NCBI GenBank assembly: GCA_911728455.2
Contig: OU452225.1
Location: 5,750,852 to 5,814,851 of the forward strand
Length of the DNA: 64,000 nucleotides
Direction of reading: 5' to 3'
Source of the DNA: Marthasterias glacialis
Taxonomy: Eukaryota; Echinodermata; Asteroidea; Forcipulatida; Asteriidae
Part shown: piece by piece, positions 23,001-37,000 of the stretch
Position numbering within the stretch: the first letter of the stretch is position 1
Layout of the letters: each line of letters begins with the position of its first letter
Translations under genes and position numbers: made by a program
The notes under the pieces: generated by a model
The model's database searches: none
Told to the model about the DNA's origin: nothing
The model's input: the letters and a program-made list of their open reading frames with translations, nothing else

Positions 23001-26000
23001 AATGTTTCATAAGAAACTTTCCTCGAAGGAAATGCCAAGGTCACTGTCTTTTAGAACAATGTGAAATGGTCTCTGCTTGATACAACGGCCAAGGATGCAA
23101 AGTTGGCTCTTCTAGAACAGTGTGATTTAGTTCAGCTCGATACGAAGGACAAGAGCGTATACTAGTTAGACTGTTGGGAGGAAGACCAACCGGAGGAAGG
23201 AATCTACGAAATCGAAAATTTGACATGTACTTTTTTTCCATCTGAAACAAAACATCAATATACAGGTTTACACTCAAAGTCTTATCAAGACTAACTTGAT
23301 TAAACATTTGGCTTTTCTAAGCAACGTGCTACGGGACATGTTTAAATCAGCATCAAAGTTAGCTTTAATTTGAATAAAACTCGCAAACGCAGGCATAATC
23401 GGAACTGATTAAGCAGTCTAAAATCAACTGACTATGTTTGATGATCGTTTGTCCAATGTTTTCAGATTGTATTGGTGGAACATACGGAGTTGACTGTGGT
23501 CAGACTTGTCACTGTGCTGTTGATGTATTGTGTGATGGAGCAACGGGTGAATGCGCAGGGGAATGTGCACCAGGATTCACAGGGATAAACTGTCAAGGTA
23601 GATCATTCAACCTATGACATCATAATTATTACATAAGCCGCCACTACAGAACCCATACTTCCTGCAAGACTTACATTTTATGGAAATTGCACCACACGGT
23701 TTTTATCCTACTTTGAGCAGGGTACCTCTAAACTCTTGTTCAGCTGGTGTATTTTTTTTTTTAAATTTCTTGATTGTATTTGGTACGTTAAAGATGTTTC
23801 ATAAGAAACTTTCCTCGAAGGAAATGCCAAGGTCACTGTCTTTTAGAACAATGTGAAATGGTCTCTGCTTGATACAACGGCCAAGGATGCAAAGTTGACT
23901 CTTCTAGAACAGTGTGATTTAGTTCAGCTCGATACGAAGGACAAGAGCGTATACTAGTTAGACTGTTGGGAGGAAGACCAACCGGAGGAAGGAATCTACG
24001 AAATCGAAAATTTGACATGTACTTTTTTTCCATCTGAAACAAAACATCAATATACTGGTTTACACTCAAAGTCTTATCAAGACTAACTTGATTAAACATT
24101 TGGCTTTTCTAAGCAACGTGCTACGGGACATGTTTAAATCAGCATCAAAGTTAGCTTTAATTTGAATAAAACTCGCAAACGCGGGCATAATCGGAACTGA
24201 TTAAGCAGTCTAAAATCAACTGACTATGTTTGATGATCGTTTGTCCAATGTTTTCAGATTGTATTGGTGGAACATACGGAGTTGACTGTGGTCAGACTTG
24301 TCACTGTGCTGTTGATGTATCGTGTGATGGAGCAACGGGTGAATGCGCAGGGGAATGTGCACCAGGATTCACAGGGATAAACTGTCAAGGTAGATCATTC
24401 AACCTATGACATCATAATTATTACATAAGCCGCCACTACAGAACCCAGACTTCCTGCTAGACTTACATTTTATGGAAATTGCACCACACGGTTTTTATCC
24501 TACTTTGAGCAGGGTACCTCTAAACTCTTGTTCAGCTGGTATATTTTGTTTTTTAAATTTCTTGATTGTATTTGGTACGTTAAAAATGTTTCATAAGAAA
24601 CTTTCCTCGAAGGAAATGCCAAGGTCACTGTCTTTTAGAACAATGTGAAATGGTCTCTGCTTGATACAACGGCCAAGGATGCAAAGTTGACTCTTCTAGA
24701 ACAGTGTGATTTAGTTCAGCTCGATACGAAGGACAAGAGCGTATACTAGTTAGACTGTTGGGAGGAAGACCAACCGGAGGAAGGAATCTACGAAATCGAA
24801 AATTTGACATGTACTTTTTTTCCATCTGAAACAAAACATCAATATACTGGTTTACACTCAAAGTCTTATCAAGACTAACTTGATTAAACATTTGGCTTTT
24901 CTAAGCAACGTGCTACGGGACATGTTTAAATCAGCATCAAAGTTAGCTTTAATTTGAATAAAACTCGCAAACGCAGGCATAATCGGAACTGATTAAGCAG
25001 TCTAAAATCAACTGACTATGTTTGATGATCGTTTGTCCAATGTTTTCAGATTGTATTGGTGGAACATACGGAGTTGACTGTGGTCAGACTTGTCACTGTG
25101 CTGTTGATGTATTGTGTGATGGAGCAACGGGTGAATGCGCAGGGGAATGTGCACCAGGATTCACAGGGATAAACTGTCAAGGTAGATCATTTAACCCTAT
25201 GACATCATAATTATTACATAAGCCGCCACTACAGAACCCATACTTCCTGCAAGACTTACATTTTATGGAAATTGCACCACACGGTTTTTATCCTACTTTG
25301 AGCAGGGTACCTCTAAACTCTTGTTCAGCTGGTATATTTTTTTTTTAAATTTCTTGATAGTATTTGGTATGTTAAAAATGTTTCATAAGAAACTTTCCTC
25401 GAAGGAAATGCCAAGGTCACTGTCTTTTATTTTAGAACAATGTGAAAATGGTCTCTGCTCGATACAACGGCCAAGGATGCAAAGTTGGCTCTTCTAGAAC
25501 AGTGTGATTTAGTTCAGCTCGATACGAAGGACAAGAGCGTATACTAGTTAGACTGTTGGGAGGAAGACCAACCGGAGGAAGGAATCTACGAAATCGAAAA
25601 TTTGACATGTACTTTTTTTCCATCTGAAACAAAACATCAATATACTGGTTTACACTCAAAGTCTTATCAAGACTAACTTGATTAAACATTTGGCTTTTCT
25701 AAGCAACGTGCTACGGGACATGTTTAAATCAGCATCAAAGTTAGCTTTAATTTGAATAAAACTCGCAAACGCAGGCATAATCGGAACTGATTAAGCAGTC
25801 TAAAATCAACTGACTATGTTTGATGATCGTTTGTCCAATGTTTTCAGATTGTATTGGTGGAACATACGGAGTTGACTGTGGTCAGACTTGTCACTGTGCT
25901 GCTGATGTATCGTGTGATAGAACAACGGGTGAATGCCCAGGGGAATGTGCACCAGGATTCACAGGGATAAACTGTCAAGGTAGATCATTCAACCTATGAC

Positions 26001-27966
26001 ATCATAATTATTACATAAGCCGCCACTACAGAACCCAGACTTCCTGCAAGACTTACATTTTATGGAAATTGCACCACACGATTGTTATCCTTGTTTAAGC
26101 AGGGTACCTCTAAACTATTGTTCAGCTGGTAATTTTTAAAATTTCTTGATTGTATTTGGTACGTTAAAAATGTTTCATAAGAAACTGTCCTCGAAGGAAA
26201 TGCCAAGGTCACTGTATTTTAGAACAATGTGAAATGGTCTTTGCTCGATACAACGGCCAGGGATGCAAAGTTGACTCTTCTAGAAGAGTGTGATTTAGTT
26301 CAGCTCCATTCGAAGGACAAGAGCGTATACTAGTTTAGACTGTTGGGAGGAAGACCAACCAGAGGAAGGAATCTACGAAATCGAAAACTTGACTTTCCAG
26401 AAGAAAAAAAAATATGTACATGTACTTTTTTCCATCGGAAACAAAACATCAATACACAGGTTTACACTCAAAGTCTTATCAAGACTAACTGGATTAAACA
26501 TTGGGCTATTTGTAAGTAACGTGCTACTGAACATGTTTAAATCAACATCAAAGTTAGCTTTAATTTGAATAAAACTCGCAAACGCAGGCATAATCGGAAC
26601 TGATTAAACAGTCTAAAATCAACTGACTATGTTTGATGATCGTTTGTCGAATGTTTTCAGATTGTATTGGTGGAACGTACGGAGTTGACTGTGGTCAGAC
26701 TTGTCACTGTGCTGTTGATGTATCGTGTGATGGAGCAACGGGTGAATGCGCAGGGGAATGTGCACCAGGATTCACAGGGATAAACTGTCAAGGTATAGAT
26801 TATCTAACCTGTTACATCACAAAACACTAGCCACTACAGAACAGAGACTTCCTGCATGCCTTACATTTTATGGAAATTGCACCACACAATTGTTATCCTT
26901 GTTGGAGCAGGGTACCTCTAAACTCTTGTTCAGCTGGTATTTTTAAAATGTCTTGATTGTATTTGGAACGTTAAAAATGTCTTATTAGAAACTTGCCTCG
27001 AAGGAAATGCCAAGGTCACTATCTTATAGAACAATGTGAAATTGTCTCTGCTTGATACAACGGCCAAGGATGCAAAGTCGACTCTTCTAGAACAGTGTGA
27101 TTTAGTCCAGCTCGATACGAAGGACCAGAGCGTAGCCTATACTAGTTAGACTGTTAGGAGGAAGACCAACCAGAGGAAGAAATCTAGGAAATCGAAAATT
27201 TGACTTTCCAGAAAAAAATATGTACATGTACTTTTTTTCCATCTGAAACAAAACATCAATACACAGGTTTACACTCAAAGTCTTATCAAGACTAACTGGA
27301 TTAAACATTTGGCTATTTCTAAGCAACGTGCTACTGAACATGTTTAAATCAATATCAAAGCTAGCTTACTTTTATTCCATCTGAAACAAAACATCAATAC
27401 ACAGGTTTTACTTCATTGACCCCTTGCACGCACGTCACACGCGCCGACTGTGCCACGCTCACTAATTTGGTGGTCAATAGGTTTACGTGTAAACGCCCCG
27501 TCTCCTAAAGTGCGCAATTCACTCAGTGACATTGACCACCAAAATGGCGCAACCAAGATTTTGTGATGATGACGTCAGGTGAATTGGGTCAATAATCAAA
27601 GTTTTATCAAGACTAACTGGATTAAATGTTTAGCTATTTGTAAGCATGGTGCTACTGAACATATCAACATCAAGGTAACTGGAACATTATTGTCACCTTC
27701 AATTTGAATAAAACTTAAAGTTTACACTCCATCACGCTATCTGCCCTCCAGCAACGTGTCACTGTTGGAGGAACTAACTTCAACTACCCTGCTAGGGTGG
27801 CAAAAATCGAGAAATAAAGAAAAACAATAGAATGTCCTGACAAGTTTGAAAAGCACTTTGTGGCTTCGCCACTCGTGCGCGCTGACTTGGTCTTCGCTGA
27901 AGTTGGTTCGCGGCTACACAGATAAGCCACGAAGGGCTTGACGGAAGGGTATTGTTGTTGTTGTTG

Positions 27967-28005
<39 letters not shown>

Positions 28006-31000
28006 CTGCTACGTTACATTGATCGTGCCCACCGTTGATCGTTTCTGCTGTCTCGTGCGCTTTTAGAATTACCCCCGGTTGAGGTTGTAATTACGTTGGT
28101 ATGTTCCTGTGCGAACAGTGAAGAAATATTTTGTCAACGACCGCCTTTGTTGCTTACAATTCGTTTGCCTCTGTCGGTCTGTCCCTTTGCCAATTTCGTC
28201 GTATTAATGTTGGAATATGGCAACATATCGCCTCCAATCTATTACCATGCTATATAGTATAACAAAACACTTTTTGCACGCCTAGTGACGGGGTCCTAGG
28301 GTTTTGTACATCTTCGGGGGCAAATGGCACCCTCGGCTTTGCGTCGGGTGCCTTTTGCCCCCTCGGTTGTACAAAACACATGGACCTTATCACAGCGTTT
28401 TAATCTACTACGTTTTACATCTAAACTTCCATTTCCATTAGTTATTTTATACATTTTATTAATGATCATCTGCAAACACTATTTGCTCACTTCTTTGAAC
28501 ATACTGGGATGAGTTTTCATGATTGACAACAAATCGGTATAGGCCAACTTAATACAAGTGTTGTTCTGCCGGACACTTTGGCCATGCTACGCACTTCATT
28601 GGACTTGAGCAAAGCACAAAATGACTCCAATGAAACTTTAGACGCACATATTATTTTGGAGCGATGGTACCCAGACAGATTGATCTATATCTTTTGTTTG
28701 ACCCTAAACACAGCATGTAAAATAATGCCTCGATAATCTAATCACATGAATGTGAAATGGCCATATTATTTTCAGGTATTCTGACCGTTCTGGACTTTAC
28801 TAGTGTGACAGTGTCTGATCCTGGTATTGAAGGATTAACTTATATTGGAAGCTACATCGTGCTGGATCCAAATGGGACACATAGCAATGGGAAACCTGAA
28901 TTCTCTCGTCTGATAAAAACGGGACTTTTAAAAGACACCGGGGGTTGGAATGATACTTCTCAGCGAGCGTCTTCATTACCAAACAATATCAAGAGGACAA
29001 TTGTCAAAATACAGACCAGTCTGCCAGCATCAGTCGGGGCGTTCCTGTGGGCATATGAGGGTGTAAATGTTACAACAATAAGGATGAATCTTTCAGGTAG
29101 GCTTATAGAATCAATGTCATTGTGTTATGTTTGATAATATTATTTTTTAATTTATTAACTTTGTTTTGTTTCACTTAAACAATTATACTATCACTTCAAT
29201 TTCATTTTTTTTTTTTCATTACTGTAAAAAGAACACAAAAATACATAAATATCCATAACCATAAAGGGCATAAAACAGTTACAAAAATGAAGAGATGTCA
29301 TTAAAATTCTGAGGTCAGATCAAAAATTATGGATGTAAAATACTAAGCATTTTGTAATCAATTATGAATGACCAGCTGAAAGACACGAACAATTTATGCA
29401 ATAAGATACAGGCAACTAATCTGTTGTCATACTCTCTCACTTAGAATGCAAGTGACAATTTATTAATTGTAGATTTACAGGAGCAAACGAAAAACATCAC
29501 CGAATTCAATAGGCAAGAGTTCCACATAGCTTACTGTCAACCAGTAACACCAAAGTAATCAATAACCTATAACGCGAATGTGGATGTAAATATATGTATA
29601 GTAAAACATACGCAAGAAGACAGGTGCAATAATGGGTCACTTGGAAATGGCGGCCATACATTTATCCTGTTTCATTTTTATTAACCGAACTTAATAACAA
29701 GAAGCAAAACTTATCCATGAATACTGGTGCGATAATAGATACGCTTGCGAGATATTGTCGCAAAATCCTTACAAGACAGGTTTCGTGTTTGAAGAAGGTT
29801 ATTGGACTTTGAAAAAAAAAAAAAAAAAAAAAACCATATTTGGTTGCACATAATACTAAAATAGTTATAAAAAAATCGACCTCTTTAACTTTACTTAAAT
29901 AAAAAAGCTGATTGAATTTGCTGGATCAGAAAATGAGAGAAAATGACACCTTGAAGCTACCATGATTTGATGTTAATTCGATGGGGAGACTTTATACGAT
30001 TTATTTATCTACTCAATCGTCATACTTTCCTTTGTGGATGGTCAAGCTTCACCTTGTTAAAAGTAATAACGTTTGGAACCGTTGCATGCTAGATGCAAAG
30101 GCCTAATCCACGGGTTTAAAAATAATACACACTTATAAGACACCTGCCTCCCGGNNNNNNNNNNNNNNNNNNNNNNNNNNNNNNNNNNNNNNNNNNNNNN
30201 NNNNNNNNNNNNNNNNNNNNNNNNNNNNNNNNNNNNNNNNNNNNNNNNNNNNNNGTATCATTGCAACCATCCTATAATTCATTATCATCAAATTTTCTGC
30301 TATGTTGCATTTTATTGCAAACTTTGAGTATCTGCCGTATTACCTTGTTCATATGCCATGTAAAAGTGTGTAACTTAGAAATAGTGAATTAGCTAGAAAT
30401 ACACCTACTACTATCCCACACACTCACCTATTTATTTATTAAAACAATGCTCTCCTTGGAACGCCCGCAAAACCACCCTTGCACATGACGTAATTTACTT
30501 GACTTCACAGGTGGAACGAACAATTTTAAGAGTTGGTTGTGCTACTTCAGCTGTTTGAGAAATTCAGACATTTTGGTTACTTTTCATGTAACGTCACATC
30601 ATGAGCAAGGCAATTTTTTCGGGGTGTTCCCGGAAAATCATTATTTTAAATGAATTAAAGTTGTTTATTTTGTCAATTGGGTATTAACATGTATATTTTT
30701 AGCTGATTCATTGTTTGTTAACAACAACATTTTACACGGGATATTCACAAGGTAGGACAGCACACATCCATAAGTGGCCCTACCCCCTTGCTGAACCAAC
30801 CCATCGTCATAGATAGTTGTCTATTCCATACTTACTTGTACAAACTAAGCATAACATAAAAGATAGAAACCTATGTATCAAATAGTTTTGCTTAATTGTG
30901 TTGTGGGCTTTTTTTCTTTCACACAGAATGTCAAAGGGATAAATGGAACTTACCTGACTGTGATAGAGATTGCCTGATATGTCTGAACGGTGGAGTTTGT

Positions 31001-34000
31001 AATGACACCATTGGCGTCTGCATTTGTCCACCTGGTTTCAGTGGCACAAACTGTCAGATACGTATGTATTTGTTGGCAATGAGTATAAAACAAAGGTTTA
31101 CATGCTTCACAAGAAACATGTCATAAAAAAAATGTCATAGGCCTATCCACACAAAAAAAAGACACTCAAAGACTTTCACCATCATCCACAGGTCGATGTT
31201 ATTTTTGTATAACCAATGTTCAATTACAGTGCTTGGGCCGAATCGGTTCGGTCAAGATGGGAGCCTCAGTTGTGATTCTGTTGGGCTACCTTCAAATGGT
31301 TCTACCTGCAGAAGAATGTTGTTCTGTTTACCAGATCCATACGGCTGTAGTTGTGCTGCTGGATACCAGGGACTGGACTGCAATGAAGGTAGTATTTTTT
31401 GTTAAACCACATTAAGTATCAATATTATGAGAGGTGTGCATCATCGAATGAGATATGGATTCATTTGAAGCGTTTTACAATACCTTGGTAACACTTTTTC
31501 TCAATGCTGTTTTAGTTGTGGCACCACGACTGTGAAACAATCTACCATCAACTCGCAGAAAAGAATCGGACACAGGGCCCTTCAAAAGAGAGCTCAAAAC
31601 TCACCTCTGCACTATTGGGCCTGGACTATTATTTAACACTTGAATAATCAAGTGCTTCAAAAATAGTCCAGGCCCAATAGCGCAGTGACTAAACCTACGG
31701 TTTGGATCCAAAATGGCTATCCAAATTATAGGTTTCCCCGGCCAAATTCAGCTAAATTTCAATACATTTAACACCCAGTCCATTCAATTTCGATTGAAAA
31801 TTAATGTTCTGTTGCATTACATTCAGCACCCAAAAGGAATAACTCAATTTCTGAAACATGTTTAGCATTCTTTTTTTTCTTTTTTTCCAAATCCATCACG
31901 TTGCGAAAGCTAGCAGCAAGAGGTTGGTAAACCATTACATTTTATCAATCAGAAAACATTTTTTAAACGATTTTGTTCTCATATCGAATGTTTAACCATC
32001 ATGACTTTTCAAACTTTACTTAACAGCCTTCTAGATACCGGGTACAGGTTTTAACTTGAATCATGGTGTCGTAGTGGTAGTCCGTCGCTAACGTCGATGA
32101 CGTCATTATCTGTCTCCATCAACAGATGAGTTATTGCTGGGGATGTATCTTCATGTGCCTTCTTAGTCCAAATTCAGAGGCGCAACTTTTACCGCATAGA
32201 GGGAAAGGGATACCGTCACCCAAGGGGGATGTTGTTGTTGTTCGTGTCTTTGAAGCCTGTTCACCTCCCGAGCCTCCGTGCGCGCAGTCTCAAACGCTTC
32301 AACCGCCTAATGAATGTGGTGCGCCACAGATTGCGGTTGGCTGCAAGGGTTTCAAGGTGGCCGAGAGAGATGCCAAACTTCTTAAGGATGACATGGAGAA
32401 GGTCTTTAAAGCGCTTCTTCTGAACCCACTCTGCCGTGTCCCCTCGGAGAGTTCGCCGTACAGCGATTTTCGTGGAAGGCGGTTTTCAGGCATTCTGATG
32501 ACATGGCAATCCCAGCGTAGTTGACGCTCAATGATCACGGCTTCAACGCTGTTGGATTTTGAGGTCTGCAGAATCGTAATGTGAGGTATGCGATCCTGCC
32601 ACGTGAAACCAAGGATGCGCTCTAGTGATCGAAAGTGCTTCAAGGCCTCACAGCTGTACAACAGGATGGAGATGCAGGTGACAGAATACACATCAATTTT
32701 TGTTTGAGTTCAGAGATCCTTGTTGTAGAAGACTCGACTAGAGAGTCTGCCGAAAGCATTCGAACCCCTTCGGTTTCTGTTATTAATTTCATCATCGATG
32801 GTAGATGAAAAAAAGGAATATTCCCAAGGTAGACAGTACGATCGATCTGTCTCAGATCTTCAGACATCTGATTCAAAATGACCATGTCCAGACGCCTGGT
32901 AGAGAACTTCGGGCTTACGAGCAATGGTGATCAGACCTGTCCGACTGTATGTGTCGGCCGTGGCTGTTAGGGTGTGCTGGAGACTAGTTGCTGTATGGGA
33001 TGGAAAAGCAGCATCAACAGCATACTGGAGGTCGAGTATGGCTCTGTTGTTATTCTCGGTCTTGGCCTGCAGTCTACGCAGATTAAAGACACTGCCGTCC
33101 ACGTGTATCCTATGGGGTCCTATCTGTGTGACGGGGAAGCAGAGAGACCGCAGCAAGGTAAATATTAAAGATCACAGGTGCCAAGACACAACCGTGCTTC
33201 ACAACAACAATGACAGGAAATGGCATAGAAACAAGGCCACCAGCATTGACACGGGCTGACATTCCGGTGTGAAACTCTCGCACGACTGCAGTGAATTTAG
33301 GAGAGCAACCACACACTTGATGTTCCACAGAATTTTACGCTTCACTGTGTCAGACGATTTGGCGAGGTCAATGAACGCAAAACACAGATTCATTTGCTGT
33401 TCCCTACATCTTTTTTTTTCTGCACCAACCGTGCAACAAATATCATGTCAGTGGTGCTACGGTCTTTGCGAAATCCTCATTGAGACTCAGGAAGAATAAC
33501 ATCGCCAACAAAGTCAAGAAGCGAGCGAGGAGGACATGTGCGGGTATTTTGCCAGCTACTGCAAGAAGGGAAATGCCTCGAAAATTGTTTCCGGCCTTGT
33601 CGCCTTTCTTCTTGTTTACAGTTACAACGTTTGCGTCTTTCCATTGTTTTGGGGGAGGACCTGATCAGCATCCGTGACTTGGATGAGGAACTTGTGAAGA
33701 TTTCGTTACACTGCTAAGCCCCCATACTGAAGAGCTATCCAGGAAGGTCATCGGGCCCAGCAGCCTTGAAGTTCTTCAGGCCAGGTACGCCATGTAGACC
33801 TCTGGAAATGTTGGCGTCTGGGAAAGATCTTGGACGGCCCTGTGCTGGGATCAACATGGTTCATTCGATTGAGCAATTCACTGAGGTGCTCAACCCAGCG
33901 TAAGAGAATACCCTGACCATCTTTGATGAGGGAGGCACCATCAGCGGAGCGCAAGGGGTACATGTGCTGCGTGCTGGACCATAAACAGACTTGATTGCGT

Positions 34001-37000
34001 TGTAGAAGTTAAGTCAGCAAATCCTTGAATCTCCGCCTTTTTGCGCACCAGTCATTTTTCATCTGACACAGGGATGGCTGTGCCTCACAAGTAGTTGGCA
34101 CCTATGATGCCGCCCCAAACCGTGTAATTAGAGCCGTCCCTTGCATTAAAATCACCAAAGAGAATGATCTTGTCCTCATGTTGGATGGTACGCAAAGTTC
34201 GATCTAAAAGCTCATAAAAGGCGTCCTCTATGTCTTCTGCCGTTTGGAGTGTTGGGGCTGATGACGGTGACGTGACCCTTGGACGCTAGTGGATCCTTAT
34301 AGTCATAAGTCGTTCACTAAGTTCAACCGGGGTCTCGGGCAGATGGCGAAGTAGCGTGGTCTTGATGGCAAAACCTACACCGTGAAGATGTACAGAGTCA
34401 TCCGGTAGTCCTCACCAGAAGAAGGTGTAGCCTGCACCTACCTCAGTAAGAGCAGCTATGTCGATGTTGTATCTGCTGAGTTCGGAAGCCACAAGAGCTG
34501 TTCGGCAAGGAGGGCGGTTACTGTCACTAGTAGCACGGGAATCCGATAGTTTATGGACATTCCCGTGCGTCAACTTTAAGATACTTCGCCCATAGTTGTT
34601 TCTTTTTCTATTTCTATTTGTATTTCGACCACAGACGTGTGATGCCTTGACGGGTGCTGTTTCCTGCCGAGCAATTTTTAGGCCACCTTTTCTAGGCCCC
34701 GCCCATGATTGGGGTCGGCAGTGCGGACCCGTGCAATAGGGCTGCCTACTCGCACAGGTAGCTGCCTCGGAAGGTGTACCGCTTTAGTCCTAGCCTCCTG
34801 TGACCATCTTGCCTGCGCCGCCATACGTGCATGTGACAGGCTAGAGACTGCCAGCTCCACCATGAGCCTGCCCCCGTCGCCCGTCGACACATCGCCGTCG
34901 GACTTTGGAGCTTATGAAACCTGCGCAGTTAAGATATTAATGTGAGGAAGGGGGTGCGCCCTCCACCAGCCTCACAAAACTGGTCCGAAACTGCTTAACG
35001 CAGTGACGTACGGTGTGATCAGAAGCATTCGAGATACTCGGCTGTAGGTAGACCGCCATCCACGGCTAACGAGCTCTACCAGTCCAGGTTTGATATCAGA
35101 TTTTACCCTCTCCTAGATGAGCTGCCTCCCATGGCTAACGAGCCCCATCTGCCCGAAAACGATCTGGTTTCAAGGCGCCAGAAACCCGCCTGCACACCTC
35201 TGCCTACAGTTCTAAGCAGAGATCGGCGCATGAAGCCAGGCAGTAGTTTGACTAGGAGTAGACTTGATGACAAGTCGTTAGACTCGTGGTTTATGTCCGC
35301 CAGTGCCGCAAAATCAGCGAATCTGCATGCCGCCGTTCATGCTACGTTCGTATGGATAGGCAACATCCGTTCATGCAACAGTCATACGTAGCGGACGACA
35401 TTGTCCCGTCTGCGTATTTTTTTTTTTCCAGGACGAAAGTGGGCGATTTACATAAATGGCGTGCGTAAACCCCAAAATATCCTGGCACATGCGTGCTTGG
35501 ACTTAAACAGTTGTGAGTTGATTGCGCTAGTCACGGATCTTAAACAATCGCATAAAGAAACATACAAAAAAAAAGCCCCAAAACAAAACGATTCTACATC
35601 ATTCGGCATCAGGTACAAGATGACACTAACAAAATCGTATCCATACCAATTTCGGAAACACCCCTAAGATCACAATGAGGCAGTGGAATACTTTAGGAAT
35701 GGCCAATTTAGGTTTGATGTAACTGATGTCTACAAACTACGAAGAGGGTTGTTGTGATGATTGTGACCAACATACAATATACAGATACTCGGGGGTAGAC
35801 AGTGCATTACAAATAGTCACTAGAAGCGGTGCCAGTCATGTCGCCCCCTCGCAAGGTCGCCCCTCACATTCTCGCCCCCTGACACAGTCGCCCCCTCAAT
35901 TTCAAAGTCGCCCCCGACAATGTCGCCCACGACAATGTCGCCCCCCCCCCGACAGTGTCGCCCCGACAATGTCACCCCTTTTTGTATTTTAGACAGACAC
36001 CACCTGGGTCTACCTGAACCCCCAATTTTACAATTTGGATACACCTTGGGCTAGCATGGTGGTATGATGCGGATAAGTCTTAATGGGGAGTGCAGCTGTT
36101 CCATTGCTTTTACAATATTGTTGTATTTGTGATGCACCCAAACTAACCAAAATGTAATGTCGTACTGAAGTGTATCTTTTGAGTCGTTTCCTCCTATATT
36201 ATACAAATGTATGTCTGTCTCTTCTATAAGAGTCTCAAACCCCCCCCCCCCTCCCTCGCAAAAAATTGTAACTGTTAAAGAAGTGCTTAATACTTGTATC
36301 CACATTTGGTTGTGTATCTGTCTGTCGGTTTGTCTGGGCTTACGAGAGTGCGGCATGAACTGTATACTACGGAAACTTTGGGCTTTTCTTTAATTGTGGG
36401 GTGATGCTCACAATGATGATTTATTTTGAAAGGCAAGGGACATAGCCGGATAAAATAAGTCACACTGCCAAGAATAAAAATAAACTTTCCTCAAATACAA
36501 TTAAATAAAGCTTGGTACAGCTCAAATAAAGCTTGGTACAGATTAGTCAAGTCGGTCATTGAAGCACAGCGCACGCATATTGGGATCGATCATGTTCAAA
36601 CCGTCCCCGTAATGAGGAGTGCATGTGGTACGTCCACATCGTACCCTAGGCGGCACAGACCGTGGAAGGAAGGCGCGGCGACCGCGAATAAAACCACTCA
36701 ATTACCGACTTGATTTCAAGTCTAGACTAGGAGAGGCTATATGAGACGCAGACCGTATGGGACATTTCATGGATGGAAAGTTGCTAAGTACTTCCCACTA
36801 ACCCCGGTCATTCCAAGGAGAAATTTCCATTTGTGGTCATTCTTAAAATTACTAAGTGAAATCAATTATTTCTCGCCAATAATAACAATAATTTGAAATT
36901 GAGTTGTCTATTTCATTGTCTCAGAATGTGCTACTGGAATGTACGGTGCAGACTGCGCACAGACTTGTCACTGCGCCAACGGAGTGTCTTGTAATGGAAC

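Larger units (their letters stand above)
21946..27720 (+). repeat. Tandem exon-plus-intron array (EGF-c units of about 790 bases)
   Basis: Seven exons start 734, 786, 792, 792, 798 and 813 bases apart, and introns as well as exons are nearly identical from copy 2 to copy 6. After copy 7 the intron part of the unit appears again (about 26800-27360). A further fragment with no exon is split by an inserted element (27368-27407 and 27593-27720). The array is thus about seven complete units plus at least one exon-less remnant. Confidence 0.9.

Noticed and set aside
23041-25689. Repeated minus-strand frames of 85-88 codons ([13 protein letters not shown]...)
   Set aside because: They lie in the introns of the EGF array and recur only because the array units recur. 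No splice context or family.
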